From: Capitella teleta
Lineage: Eukaryota; Annelida; Polychaeta; Capitellidae
DNA: 64,000 bases
Direction of reading: 5' to 3'
Assembly (NCBI GenBank): GCA_000328365.1
Contig: KB300511.1
Coordinates: 486,044-550,043, forward strand
Shown here: positions 12,701 through 24,084 of the stretch, piece after piece
How the letters are laid out: every line of letters starts with the position of its first letter
Numbering within the stretch: position 1 is the stretch's first letter
Translations under genes and position numbers: made by a program
The notes under the pieces: generated by a model
What the model was told of the DNA's origin: nothing
Database searches by the model: none
What the model saw: the letters and a program-made list of their open reading frames with translations, nothing else

Positions 12701-15700
12701 TTCTCAGCCTGTGACTGTTCTCAGGCTGGATCAGATGCGGACAAATTATATAACTGCAACAGTACAGATGGACAATGTTTCTGCAAAGCCAACACGCAAG
12801 GCAGGAGATGTGATGAATGCAAGGATCAGTTTTGGAATCTACTGGCTTCTAACGTTCTTGGTTGTCAAGGTAACCACGCTAAACAAGCAAATTTCGGGAT
12901 CATTTATTTTTATGCTTACCACCTTATAATATTTCAGCATGCACGTGTAACATTGCTGGAACTGTGGACAACATGTGTGACAAAGTTTCTGGGAAATGTG
13001 TTTGCAAGAACAACACAAAAGGGGATCGATGTGACTCCTGCAAGGTAAATCGCCCATCTTCATCGTCATTCTCCATCCTGATCCATTAATGTACAGGAGG
13101 CGTATTTTGACCTGAGTGCCAATAACCCAGACGGTTGTACCCCTTGCAATTGCGTTCTTGGGTCATCAAAGGTGTCCGTGTGTCCCGCTGACACTGGTAT
13201 CTGTCCGTGCAAAGCTAACATCAGAGGCAGAACATGCAGCCAGCCTTTTGCCGGATTCTTTGTGCCAATGTTGGACTTCTTAAAATATGAAGCAGAATTT
13301 ACAGTGGCCGCTGGGGTGAGTCAGTGCAATGATGATAGTGTGGTATTAATGGTCACCCACAGGGATTCGAACTGGTGGAAAGAGCAGGCACAGGAGTGCT
13401 TCTGGATGGGGGTGCAGGTCCCGAGGCTGAAGGACAGCGTTTCTTACGGATGTCGCAGGCACAGACCTTGGCCTTCAGATTTCAGGTGCCAAAGAGCATG
13501 CGCTACACCCTGGTGCTCCGTTACGAGGTCAGCAGAGATTTCGCTTTGGTTCAATACATTGATATTCATAATTTCAATATTAATCAGCCTCTGTTTAGTA
13601 TGAATAATGACCTATAATTTTAACAGTCTGAGTACGTGACATGGACAGGGACTAGTTTGACTGTGGTCGCTGAAGACACGACGGGAATCCCCGCTACGTC
13701 AGTGGCGTGTGCTGGTATAGGAGAAATCGGCCTTACCCAAGTGCAGACAAGCCAACGCGATTTACCTGCAGCTAAACCAGGTATATATTAAATGCGATCA
13801 ATGGAAATTGGGAGAATATTCCTAATTTTCTACTCTCACAGTCTCTGTTATTGCATGATGGAATCTATGTTGTTTTTTTTTCAGGAGAATTAGCCTTCGC
13901 CCCAGTCTGCTTGTACGAGGATGTTTTACTGACTTACATTGCAACGCTGACGGTAGGGACACCTAGCCCCGCAGGAACTATCCTGATAGATTCGGTACGG
14001 CTGTCATGTTCACATTGACATCACAATTACTCCTCCATTGTATTGTGTGCAGTTGATCGTCATGCCATATTTGCAAGATATCAACGCATATGATGTGTCC
14101 GATGCCGAAATACAAACTGACATGGAGACATGCTACAATTTGGCCCAACAACTGAACGAGACGCAGGCGGATGCCTTCGGGTGTGACCTCATCGAGTATT
14201 CACTGATGGCTGACGTATTTTCAGGAGCAATTGGTCAGTAGTCGTATTAATTATGCGAACCAAAGGGTTAATATCTGCGAGAGAAATTGCACTATGTCCA
14301 TATTAAAAACTGCATCCCTTTGCACATCTTCACTTGACAACGGTAATATAATACCACCTGTGGATGCCATTGATTAAATATAATCGCTATAGCTAGCATA
14401 TATAGTTTCCATGGAAGGTTGCATGTGCAGTGTTCGACTGCATGATATAATGAGCAAGCCACATGCCAACAGAATATGACCGAGATCGCTCATTGAACCA
14501 GTGCCAAATACCATGAGATTTCCTACCTGATGGATTGTAGTATAGTAATGACATTGTGTAGGCTCCGTGTGTATAGTTCTGTGTGATGTCATTCCAATCT
14601 TGCCCTCAGTCTCACAATTCAATGTCGTTCTTTGCAGCGTGTAATTGTGATCAAACGGGGACCGTAGCCAACACAAATTGTGACCCCATTGGAGGTCAAT
14701 GTAACTGCAAACCCGGGGTCATGCTCCTGGATTGTTCCATTTGTTTGGTGGATTACTACGGCTTCGACTCCGCCGTCGGATGTCGCCGTAAGTGTGGTTG
14801 ATTTGGTATAGAACCTGAGGTATCAATTTAATAACTTATAGCTTGTGACTGCCATCCAACTGGATCGGTTCGCACGTCATGCAATGACACTGGACTCTGT
14901 GACTGTGAGCCAAATGTGATCGGATCCAAGTGTGGATCTTGTCTTGATCAGTACTACGGTCTATCAACCGGTGAGTTTGGCGTTTTTGAGGATCTCGTGG
15001 ATTTGGGGTTATTTTTGCGCAGGTGAAGGTTGTCAACCATGCACATGCAACGCGACCTATTCACTCAACAATGACTGCGCAGACTCCGGTCAGTGTGCGT
15101 GCAAGCCAGGGGTTGGTAGTAAGGACTGCGACCGGTGTGATGTCGGGTGAGTGATGCACACGTAGATTAAAAGCATTAATTGCTGGGTGCTTTGTTTTCA
15201 CAGTTTCTACGCCTTGACGTTCGATGGTTGCACGGATTGTGAATGTGATGCTCTTGGGACCTTGAGCCCTGACTGTGACCCCGACACTGGAAAGTGTGAC
15301 TGTAAAGTTCGTCTTGTCGGAGATCGCTGTGATACGTGTCAAGATTGTAAGCTGATTGTCATAAGATGTATACTTCTGCGACCTATGTTTAACTAATCTT
15401 TTGCAGCATACTTTGCCAAAGGAAATTGGTCTCCCGAGGGATGCCTGCCATGCTATTGCTCTGGACACTCCAATAACTGTACATCAGCTACAGGGTGGTA
15501 CCAGGTCGTACAATTGTCATCTTGGAACTTGTTGACTGGAAACTCAGCGGTTGAAGGACGCTGGACCGGAGTTGGAGACAATAAAGAACCAATCATTGTC
15601 ACTGACCCCACTAACATTTATGAAAACGTCGCTGAGTAAGGATCTGTGCATTTTCATATAACGCCATTGTATTGTGTTCCATTATCCAGGCACGTCATGC

Positions 15701-18700
15701 GAATCACAAACGACGGAGAAAATCTAGCCCACACTTACCTGTATTTCCAGGCAGCAGAGTCTTATCTTGGTGACAAAAGAGCAGCTTATGGCCAGAAGTT
15801 CTCGTTTAGCATGTCACAGCGTATTCCCAAAGGGGCAATCGGCACAGCATATGCCTCAAGCCAGGTTGGGGATGTCATTATCGAGGGTACTTACACGAAC
15901 TTCACCCTCGTGGCCTCTCTATCGTCACCGCTGACTGATGTTAAACAGCAGTATGATGTGAGTTTACGTCTGTTCCAGCGTGTGCCGTGCAATCCTTTGT
16001 TTTCAGTATCTCTTCAACGAAAACTATTGGCATGTCAATACAATATCCGGTCCATTTCCAACATACATCGAAATGGTACAAACACTGACGTCTATCGAGA
16101 ATATATTCATTTCGGCCAAGTTTACAAACGTAAGACATTAACAATAAATCTAAGTGAGTGCTGACAACATGTATGTAACTCACAGGCGACTGGCACAGAG
16201 GTGGATCTTCATGATGCCATATTGTACTATGGCGAACCGAAGTTTACAAGTCCAACTCAATTGTCGCTTAACAATGTTGAGGATTGCATCTGTGATGAAG
16301 GATATACGGTATGGCCTTGATTAGTTTTGTTCCGGGTGCATACTATAAAATTCTTCTCAGGGTTCTTTCTGTGAATTGTGTGCTCTTGGTTTCACAAGAG
16401 CCATTGCCAATGGCGGTCCATTCAGCAACTGCGTTCGGTGTTCCTGCAACAACCACGAAAGTGGCACCGTTCCATGTGACCCTGAAACGGGCGTTTGCAA
16501 CTGTACTCACTACACAAGCGGAGACCACTGCAATGTCTGCCTTGAAGGATACGTGGGTGACCCAACAATAGGAACCCCTGGTGAGCACCCAACGACTGGC
16601 GTGTCTCATGGAATCATTTAATCACGTGTCCCCATAGATGATTGCCGGTCATGTATGTGCCCCGGTAGCGTGGTGGACGGTGCTGCGAATGCCTTTGCGT
16701 CCTCTTGTGTATTGGATGGCGATGGTAGCGACATCTGCATCGGCTGCGCTGAAGGACACCAAGGGGAACACTGCGAGACTTGCGTAACCGGTTTTTACGG
16801 ATCGCCAGAAAACGTCACGGTGAGGGTTGCAAAGCTGAATTGATGTGAGATGATTTGTGTTTGATTACCAGATCAATGGCGGGCGCTGCGTGCCATGTGA
16901 GTGCAATGACAGGGCGGATACTTGTCACTCAGTGTCAGGAGTCTGTGAAAACTGCAGGAATGACACGGCAGGAAAAGAATGCGAGATATGTGCTCAGCCC
17001 TACTTCGGAAATGCAATGCAATATTCATGCAAACGTATGTTTCAAGACTGTGTATCACATAACTGTATTATAGCGAGTACTCACACACAGTTTGTAACTG
17101 CGTGAATGCTGGTTCTACCGGAGAATGTGATCCCTTCAGCGGCCGGTGTATCTGCAAAGACAACGTTGTGGGCGAGCAGTGTGATAAATGCGCTTTGTTG
17201 AACTACGGGTACAGCGATCTCGGATGTCTTCCGTGTGCTTGTAATCCTTCTGGTGCGACGACAGACACGTGCCATGTGGTATGTCTGCTTTTTTGTTGGG
17301 GGTAAACTCGTGCTTAATGGTGTCTTGTCTTAGGACACTGGGCAGTGTAATTGTCGAGACCTTGTCACTGGAAGAGCTTGTGATGAATGTGTGGCCACGT
17401 TCTATAACGTAAACCCCAGAACCGGGTGCGATCGTGAGTTTGTTGCACTTCATTCAATATACGTCATTAAATATTCGTGTTTTGCCCTCGTTTCACAGCA
17501 TGTGGCTGCGTACCGGAAGGCACATCGAATCAGTTTCCGTTCAACGGGACTTGTGACGTCATCACGGGACAGTGCACGTGTTTCTCGGATGGAATCATCG
17601 GGCGAACATGCGACCACTGCGCACCCGGATCTCTCGGTATGTCTTTTTTACCTTGCTGTGACCTTCAAATGTCCTTGTGTTGTGTAACCCTTTTCATTAA
17701 AGCACAAAATGTTAGATTGATTATTGCTATTGGTAATACATTTGTGTGGTTTTGCCCCTCAGCGAATTTCACCTCTTCTCTCATAAGTGAAGTTTTCCTG
17801 GGTGAGAATCTCATTTGCATTCTGCTGCAGGGCAAAGTTTCGTGTTCATTTGCAATTAATTTTCCGTTATTTTTATTTGCTTGATTTTATGCTTACATTG
17901 ATGTTTTGCTGTTGGTATAAGCTTTTAATCGTGGCATAACTATACTGTACGCTGGGATTACAGTGCATATTGAACTTGCTGCAATGTCGCTCAGGATTAG
18001 ATATATTAGTAGCTTAGATAATGATCACATGTACATACACATGTAAGCATGTATCATTTATTAGGCAACATTGTTATATACTGAAAATTCAGATTTGAAA
18101 CTGAGACCTTGAATTAATATTTGTTACGTGCAGCAAATACCGCACATACTATGATAAATTGATCTAATCTCTCCACAATATTTGACCAAAGATGAACGAC
18201 GTTGAATCACGTTACATTAATTTTGGCGCATGTGCTTTTTGGTTTCTTTGTTTACTTCAGTTTCATTGGTTTATATTTTTCAATTTTAATGTTGTGTTCG
18301 CCAGTAAATTCAACGTGGGTGGTCGTACCAGACGTAGGTAAGGCTCCATGACAACGATCTTTCAACTTCGTCCTTTAATTTCCGATTTTCAAAATCTACA
18401 ATCACTTGTACATGAAATCCGTGCTCATTTAATGAAATTTATTCTTGCTACTACCTATATGTTAATTTGTTCCTTTGATGTATATGCCTGAACTTTCGAA
18501 TAATTTGCTATGTATTGTCAAATATAACTTGGCACTATATTACAAGGCCCATGCATACATATAAGGTGTAAATACGTCCATCACAAGTATTGTAAATTTC
18601 ATGCAATATCTTGTCAACCTTCTCATTTCTTGTACTCTTACTTTCATGATCAAATTCTACCTTTCTCTTCTCGATCTTCTTGCAAATTTATTCAAATGCT

Positions 18701-21386
18701 TTGTAATATATATTGACCTATTGACCTATCCATTACAATTAAACAGGAGAATATCCCGATTGCGAGCTCTGCGGCAAATGCTACGACAATTGGGCCATAA
18801 AGTTAGACGAAGCTGCCACAATCATTCAAAGTGCTTACAGAGAAGCCATGGCTATCTGGGTTCATTACGGTCAGTATATCCACGCACTGACATTGCCAAT
18901 CTGACCTTTGAACTCACAGATAATATGGGCGCTGATGAGGTCATCCCGGTTCTGAATGGTATTACAGCCAATCTCTCCAGTGTATCACTTTCAATCAGCT
19001 TAGCTCAGAACATGGTCAGTGATCTAAACAATTTGGTTGATGGTTTCGAAGAGGTTTGTATACCCCAGCACCGCAAAGACGATTGCTTAAGCTGGTGTGT
19101 TTGGCATTTAGATAATGGCAAAGAACAACCAGAACTCAGCCGAAGCGGATGCCGTAGAGCGCTACATCGACGCACAAGAAGAACAGCTCCAGCTGAATAA
19201 AGATTTCACCGGGTCAGTTGTCGTCAACCAAACGTTCGTCCGCACTACAGCACAGATCTTAGCCGACGTCCAAGGGGTCTATGATTACCAAGATGGCTTG
19301 TACGGTGTCGCAAATTTGACATGGAACAACATTCAGAATATGACGAGCATTCTACAACAGAGCAACGGCAGCGTACAGGTGTTGCTGGACAAGGTATCAA
19401 ATGCTATGAGCGTCCTGGAAGAAGCGAAGCAAAGTCGTTTAGCCGCCCAGAGCATCGTCAACGCTGATTTTGCTGGTGAGGCTGCGGATCTAGCCGTCGC
19501 ACTTGACATTTTAGAAGCGACAGTCGATGCGTATTTGTTGTCCGTGCGGACGAGCATTCAAAGCATCAACGCAGGAGAATCGGCGGCGTTTAGCGCCAAC
19601 AACACTATATATAAGGCGATCGTGTTTTCACGCGCGAAGGACGACGAGATGAAAAGCAGTCTGTCATACGCCAAAATGGCCTCTGCCAACGCCACTGAAG
19701 CTCAAGACACCACAACGGGAGCACAGGCCTCGACCGCATCGTACAAAAACCTTGGACTGGAGACAAAGGCAGACATGACACAGGCGCTTGTGGATGTCGT
19801 CAACGGTATTGCTCGCATGGACGCCATGAATGCCGCGATTGGAGATGGCAACACGATAGCAGCGAAGATCGACGACACGGTCATCCCCCCCAAGCTGACC
19901 ATCACAACCATTGCCCAGGACATCCTGAATACTGTAGTGTCCAATACCCGTGTCCAGCAAGTGTCCAGCGAGGCTAACGCGGCTTTGGTGGACGCCAATC
20001 GTGCTCTGGCTATCACTCAGGAAGCTTCGTGAGTCACTCGACCATGCTGTGTTCTCTATGCTTAATTCTGCTCCTGCAGCGCGAAATCGAACGAGACACT
20101 CGAGAAGATACAGGACATCAACACAAATCTGGCTGTGGCCGGATTGCTTCGTCTTGAAACGCGACAAATTACATCGCAGACAAACACGCTCAATACTTCC
20201 ATTGGGGTCAACATTAACAACGTGAGTATAACATGCTTGACGTTTACATGCCCATTACAAAACTGTGTTACTTTCGATTGTTCTTAGGTTGCTACTAAAG
20301 CCGCCTCGTCGAGCTCTCTGGGCGAAGCTACGAACCAAGCCATGACTGACATCAGTGCGAATATTCAGACCATCAGAACTGGCTTCCAGCGCCAGCAAAT
20401 AATTGCTGCCAATTCAGCTTCACAGGCTGAGCAGGCGGAGAGAACGGCAGAGGCAGCTCTCGCGGTATGTCGGAACACGCTATAAATGTATTCGTACAAA
20501 ACCACTTCAAAAGGATTTCATTTGATGTCATAATTTGTGCTCCCTTTGAACTTCCGAGTGTTTTTTGTTTGCAGCAACACTCGGCTAACAAAGAGACATC
20601 AGATGCGATGTCGTCACCGATCAGCGCCAAGAAATCCGTTATTGACACGCAGCAAGCGCAGCTCCAGAAGATCTATGACGATTTGCAGCAGCTCGAGAAC
20701 GAACTCAATTCACTCAGCGCGGTGCCCAATTCTGAAATCCAAGACATCACCGGTGAGTCGTCGAGTAGATCGTTGAGCCATTGATGCACTTTTACTCGTG
20801 AAGTTTTATTGGTCGATGTAATGATATGATATGAGGTGATACTAGTAGTCATAGAATTACAAGATTGACTGTGCAATGTTAAAGCGCCCATTCGCAGTAG
20901 CTTGGAATTTAAGGGGACGGGTATAGGTTATTTATAGCACCAAGCACCAGCATGTTGAGTTTTCATTGAGCTGGTCGTATGGAGAAGTAACCTTAAATCT
21001 CGCTTCAATTATGACCGATCACGTGACCCTATAAGCATTCTAGTTACTCCTATATATTTCTATGCTTGTAGTCATGACAAATTGTGTCACCCATTGCTTT
21101 ACAGTATATCCTTATACATACATGTACACTAAACAAAACATTTACATATTGGCCACTATACTTCTTATACAGTAATTATACTCAGGACAAACTACAATAC
21201 ATTCTTGTCTCCTTTTATTCTCATGTTTTTCCTCTGACCGCAGGCTTGGCGGCTGAGTACTCACGACAACGCCAGCAACTAATCGATCTACAAACGCAAA
21301 TCACGGTCCTAGAAAGCAGTCTGAACACGCTCATCACATCGTTAGAGTTCTTGGACCCTGACAGAACCACGTGCACCAACAGTTAA
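6763..21386 (+). CDS. Laminin chain with both LF and L4 domains (beta/gamma hybrid)
   Basis: Secreted basement-membrane laminin subunit, 34 exons, about 2,179 aa. Exons: 6763-7542, 7596-7799, 9986-10106, 10155-10346, 12379-12402, 12625-12651, 12708-12869, 12938-13044, 13097-13315, 13363-13527, 13627-13780, 13885-13994, 14053-14233, 14638-14787, 14842-14970, 15023-15146, 15204-15346, 15407-15635, 15690-15957, 16007-16129, 16186-16308, 16361-16580, 16638-16819, 16872-17034, 17091-17278, 17334-17433, 17499-17636, 18747-18869, 18920-19053, 19112-20028, 20080-20221, 20288-20464, 20575-20752, 21244-21386. Every junction is GT/AG and the sum keeps frame. Order: signal peptide, LN, about five LE, LF, about four LE, partial LE, L4, about seven LE, C-x2-C-x2-C hinge, coiled coil, and a Cys four residues from the end. 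There are no LG domains, so it is not an alpha chain. ATGs at 6763, 6784, 6796 and 6862 are in frame; the one at 6862 directly precedes the hydrophobic VLLFVFVLSVLPFGVGA. Beta and gamma chains are usually 1,600-1,800 aa, so this one is long. Confidence 0.93.
6925..7760 (+). other. Laminin N-terminal (LN) domain
   Basis: Exons 1-2 encode a full LN domain, the part of laminin that polymerises the network. It begins after the signal peptide at CSNEITCVPP and includes the central LLTYWQSINTISFVGQP, the VDVNLTDAFLIRSMRIIF strand, WTNWGYGRQEVLFQP and YYAIADLEIGGHCSCFGHA, which leads into the first LE module. Several NxT/NxS glycosylation sites are visible. Confidence 0.92.
7800..9985. other. Large laminin intron 2
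   Basis: A 2.2-kb intron, roughly forty times longer than most introns in this gene. No ORF or repeat of known type is recognised in it. Confidence 0.7.
10347..12378. other. Large laminin intron 4
   Basis: A 2.0-kb intron just before the two microexons at 12379 and 12625. It holds short poly-A/(AAAT) tracts near 10519 and 11000 and no recognisable gene. Confidence 0.7.
13253..14233 (+). other. LF domain (laminin domain IV of beta chains)
   Basis: Exons 9-13 encode an insert that starts GFFVPMLDFLKYEAEF, runs through SMRYTLVLRYE and PVCLYEDVLLTY, and ends with ILIDSLIVMPYLQDI followed by Cys-containing helices. This matches the beta-chain domain IV pattern (YF..LD...YEAE, then TLIDSLVLMPY). 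It interrupts the first LE array after a partial LE module and is followed by full LE modules from 14638. Confidence 0.87.
15496..16275 (+). other. L4 domain (laminin domain IV of alpha/gamma chains)
   Basis: Exons 18-21 encode a second, different globular insert. Diagnostic pieces are YLGDKRAAYGQKFSFSMS (family: FLGxxxLSYGQxLSFS), YLFNENYWHV, the LTSIENIFISAKFT segment and a closing VEDCICDEGYTGSFCELC. That closing motif equals the L4-to-LE return (VESCTCPxGYxGxFCExC) of gamma and alpha chains. The flanking LE module is split around it, as in classical L4 insertions. Confidence 0.87.
17763..17801 (+). other. Candidate in-phase microexon of the laminin gene
   Basis: A 39-nt stretch preceded by a pyrimidine-rich tract and CAG, followed by GTGAGA. 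It fits phase 1 on both sides and would add ANFTSSLISEVFL with one N-glycosylation site, without breaking frame. Proven phase-1 microexons of 24 and 27 nt occur in the same gene at 12379 and 12625. Without transcript data it stays tentative. Confidence 0.4.
18305..18337 (+). other. Second candidate in-phase microexon of the laminin gene
   Basis: A 33-nt stretch between CCAG and GTAAGG, again phase 1 to phase 1. It would encode VNSTWVVVPDV, including another N-glycosylation site. It lies between the last LE module and the coiled coil, so with the candidate at 17763 it could form an optional glycosylated linker. Confidence 0.4.
18747..21386 (+). other. Laminin coiled-coil domain
   Basis: Exons 28-34 encode about 600 residues of Ala/Gln/Ser/Leu-rich heptad-like sequence. 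It starts with YPDCELCGKCYDNWAIKL, a Cys cluster with a following CYDNW resembling the CxxCxxCxxxWD start of beta-chain coils. The long middle exon (19112-20028) has no cysteine and no Cys-rich beta-knob. The protein ends DPDRTTCTNS; the Cys near the terminus resembles the gamma-chain C-terminal disulfide position. It should trimerise with other laminin chains. Confidence 0.85.
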
Positions 21387-22009
21387 CATCTCTGATGCGT
21401 GGCATCTGAGCTAGTGTGATCAAAAGGCTCTTCTTTCTGTGCTATATAAAGTATTGTCTGTCATTGGGTACCAGTCATTACCCTGTTTGTGTTTCTAAAT
21501 TGATTCATATCACAAACGCTGTACACGTGGCTTGCGTAAATGAACACATGTAAGCCGTTCGTATAAATAATATGCACCCATGTATCCGATGCGTATGATT
21601 GTTGGTGAGTTGTGCGATAGCCGCGATCCAGCGGTCACCATCTGCCATGCAGCCGCCAGCAGGATTGATCTCGGTCCAGAATGAAAACACGCGTGAAGTG
21701 CCTTCGAGAAATTCAACATATCCGCTCAGGTCGAAATCACAGCATTTGCCGTTTGTTCAACTTCCGGAATACCTGATGCCGCGATGCCTTGTGGGATTTT
21801 TGTCTCAATGTCTTCTGTCTTCCTCGACAGCACTTCCATCTTTTTTTGGGGCAAAACCTGAATTGTACATTCTCCTCATTTATATTCCCCCGACTCGCCG
21901 GCCAGTACTAGTGCAACGTTTTCCCTTCGTGACTTTCCCACTTCGTTTAATAAAACATCTTTTATAAAACCCTTCTTTATGAATATACTAATGGACGTAT
22001 ATATTGTAA

Positions 22010-22013
<4 letters not shown>

Positions 22014-22051
<38 letters not shown>
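22014..22051. repeat. (TC)n microsatellite
   Basis: About 19 uninterrupted CT units. Confidence 0.97.
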
Positions 22052-22054
<3 letters not shown>

Positions 22055-22396
22055 TAAGGTACTTAGTGTAATTTTATTTGAATATTTATTCATTTTTTTG
22101 CAAGTCGAAAAAGTTCCTGGTGAATTATTCGTGTTGGCAGCATATTTTATGACATAATACTTGTAGTCTATCGATAAGCATGGCATAATCATGGCTTTGT
22201 TTTGTTTCTGCTTATTCGTTAATTCCATTTTTGCGGTTTGATTAACGATTTTGTTGTTTTATTCCCAGTATTTTTCATGTTTGATTGTTACATCAGTGAT
22301 TCAAATGTATGGCCCTAATTACGTATATCAGTTATAGTTATCAGCAATTATCATGTACATCAGTCGCACAAAAAACCATAATAAATATAATTCTTT

Positions 22397-22593
<197 letters not shown>

Positions 22594-24084
22594 ACTCTGG
22601 GAAACAGGGTAAGAATTCCCATACGGAATAACTCGTGTTAACTCACTGTCATCTCGGAAAGGGGTCAAAATGCTTCTGATGATCTTGTTTTTGTTTTTGT
22701 TTTTATTTATTCTGTTTTTTTTTTTTTTTTTTTTTTCTTACATGTCCATGATGTTCTATCTGGTGATACTAATAATTAATTCATATTATTTAGTTAATTA
22801 TTCATGCACTTATTAACCCCCTTCTTACTCAATCAAATGTATCCCGCAGTTCATAATTATGATTTGTCAGAGTAATGTGTTCATGTAAATATAATTTGCT
22901 ACCGTAGTTGTCCCTTTGTTATTTTTCTCCTTATCCAAGCGCGCTTAGGAAATCACTAGAATTTTTTTGCTAAACACTCCTGTGAAATGTTGAATATATG
23001 AATTTTACAGGAATTCAGTTACTTACGGTGTTTGGTCTTTTATAGATTGTGTATAGAATGTATTCTGGATTTGCAATAAATTTATTATAAATAATATCAA
23101 CTCTTTAGTCGGATGTTTTTTGTGTGTATGTATGTGTGTGTTTTTCTCTCTCTCTCTCCTCTCTCTCTCTTTTTTTTTTTTTTTTTTTTTTTTTTTCTCC
23201 GTCTTCTTATTATTATTTTGTTTTTTACGTGAAGTTTTTAGAGTTTAATTTCATGGTAAATTCTTATTGGGTTGTATCATAATTTCGTGCTAATTCTGCT
23301 GGATCAGACTACACGAGACAAAGAAAAAAAATCAATTCGCGCCTCTAAATTAAGAGAAGGGAGGGAAACCAGTAAATTCGCAATCAACAATAAACCATGC
23401 CATGAAATTACAGTTTAATTACGCACACATGAATTTGTAAATATTGACAGTAAACTTATAGCTATGAGAATGTGTGGATATATGAGGAAAATCGCTCACA
23501 AGTCTCTTATTAAAACGCACCCCAGGAGCTTATGGAATAATATTGATTTTTCGCTAGTGAACCAACCACCTGCGATTATAAATAAATAAATCACAGCTTA
23601 TTGTGGAATAAAGAAAAATATACATGTATACATGTATATTGCATGAGAATGCGTGCATATCAAAATACCACACATGCATTTACAGATACACAAACATTTT
23701 TGAAGATCGATACAGAGAGTGGAACCGGCTGAATCAGACATTAAATTTACCTTTAGGTCGGATTACTAAGCAGTCAAGCGATTTTAGTTAAAAGACAATA
23801 ATTGGTACTCTTGAGGAAAAAACAGCGAGTTCAGCTTGTTGAACAGAATGTCAAAATGGAGCATTATGTTTAATCAAATGATTCATCCGAGGGAAATTAT
23901 GAAAGCATGACTTTATAGAATACGAATTTAATTAATAAAATCCACGGCAGCCTATTGGGCTCGTTATTCAGATACATATGCAAGATGAAATATTCCTTTG
24001 ATTCAGACCCAAGATATGCCAAAATTAAATAATAAAAAGAATGATTAGGATCAGAGTTTAGCCAAATCAAATAATGTCAGAGCT

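Noticed and set aside
17499-17884. Laminin exon 27 extended as an open frame to 17884
   Set aside because: The LE module ends at SLG with a GTATGT donor at 17637; the remaining codons are not LE-like.
19664-20167. 167-codon minus-strand ORF opposite the laminin coil
   Set aside because: Shadow of the laminin exon at 19112-20028 with a biased composition and no motif. The plus-strand frame is clearly the coding one.
21599-21967. 122-codon ORF downstream of the laminin stop
   Set aside because: It probably lies in the 3' UTR; the composition is unremarkable and no family is recognised.
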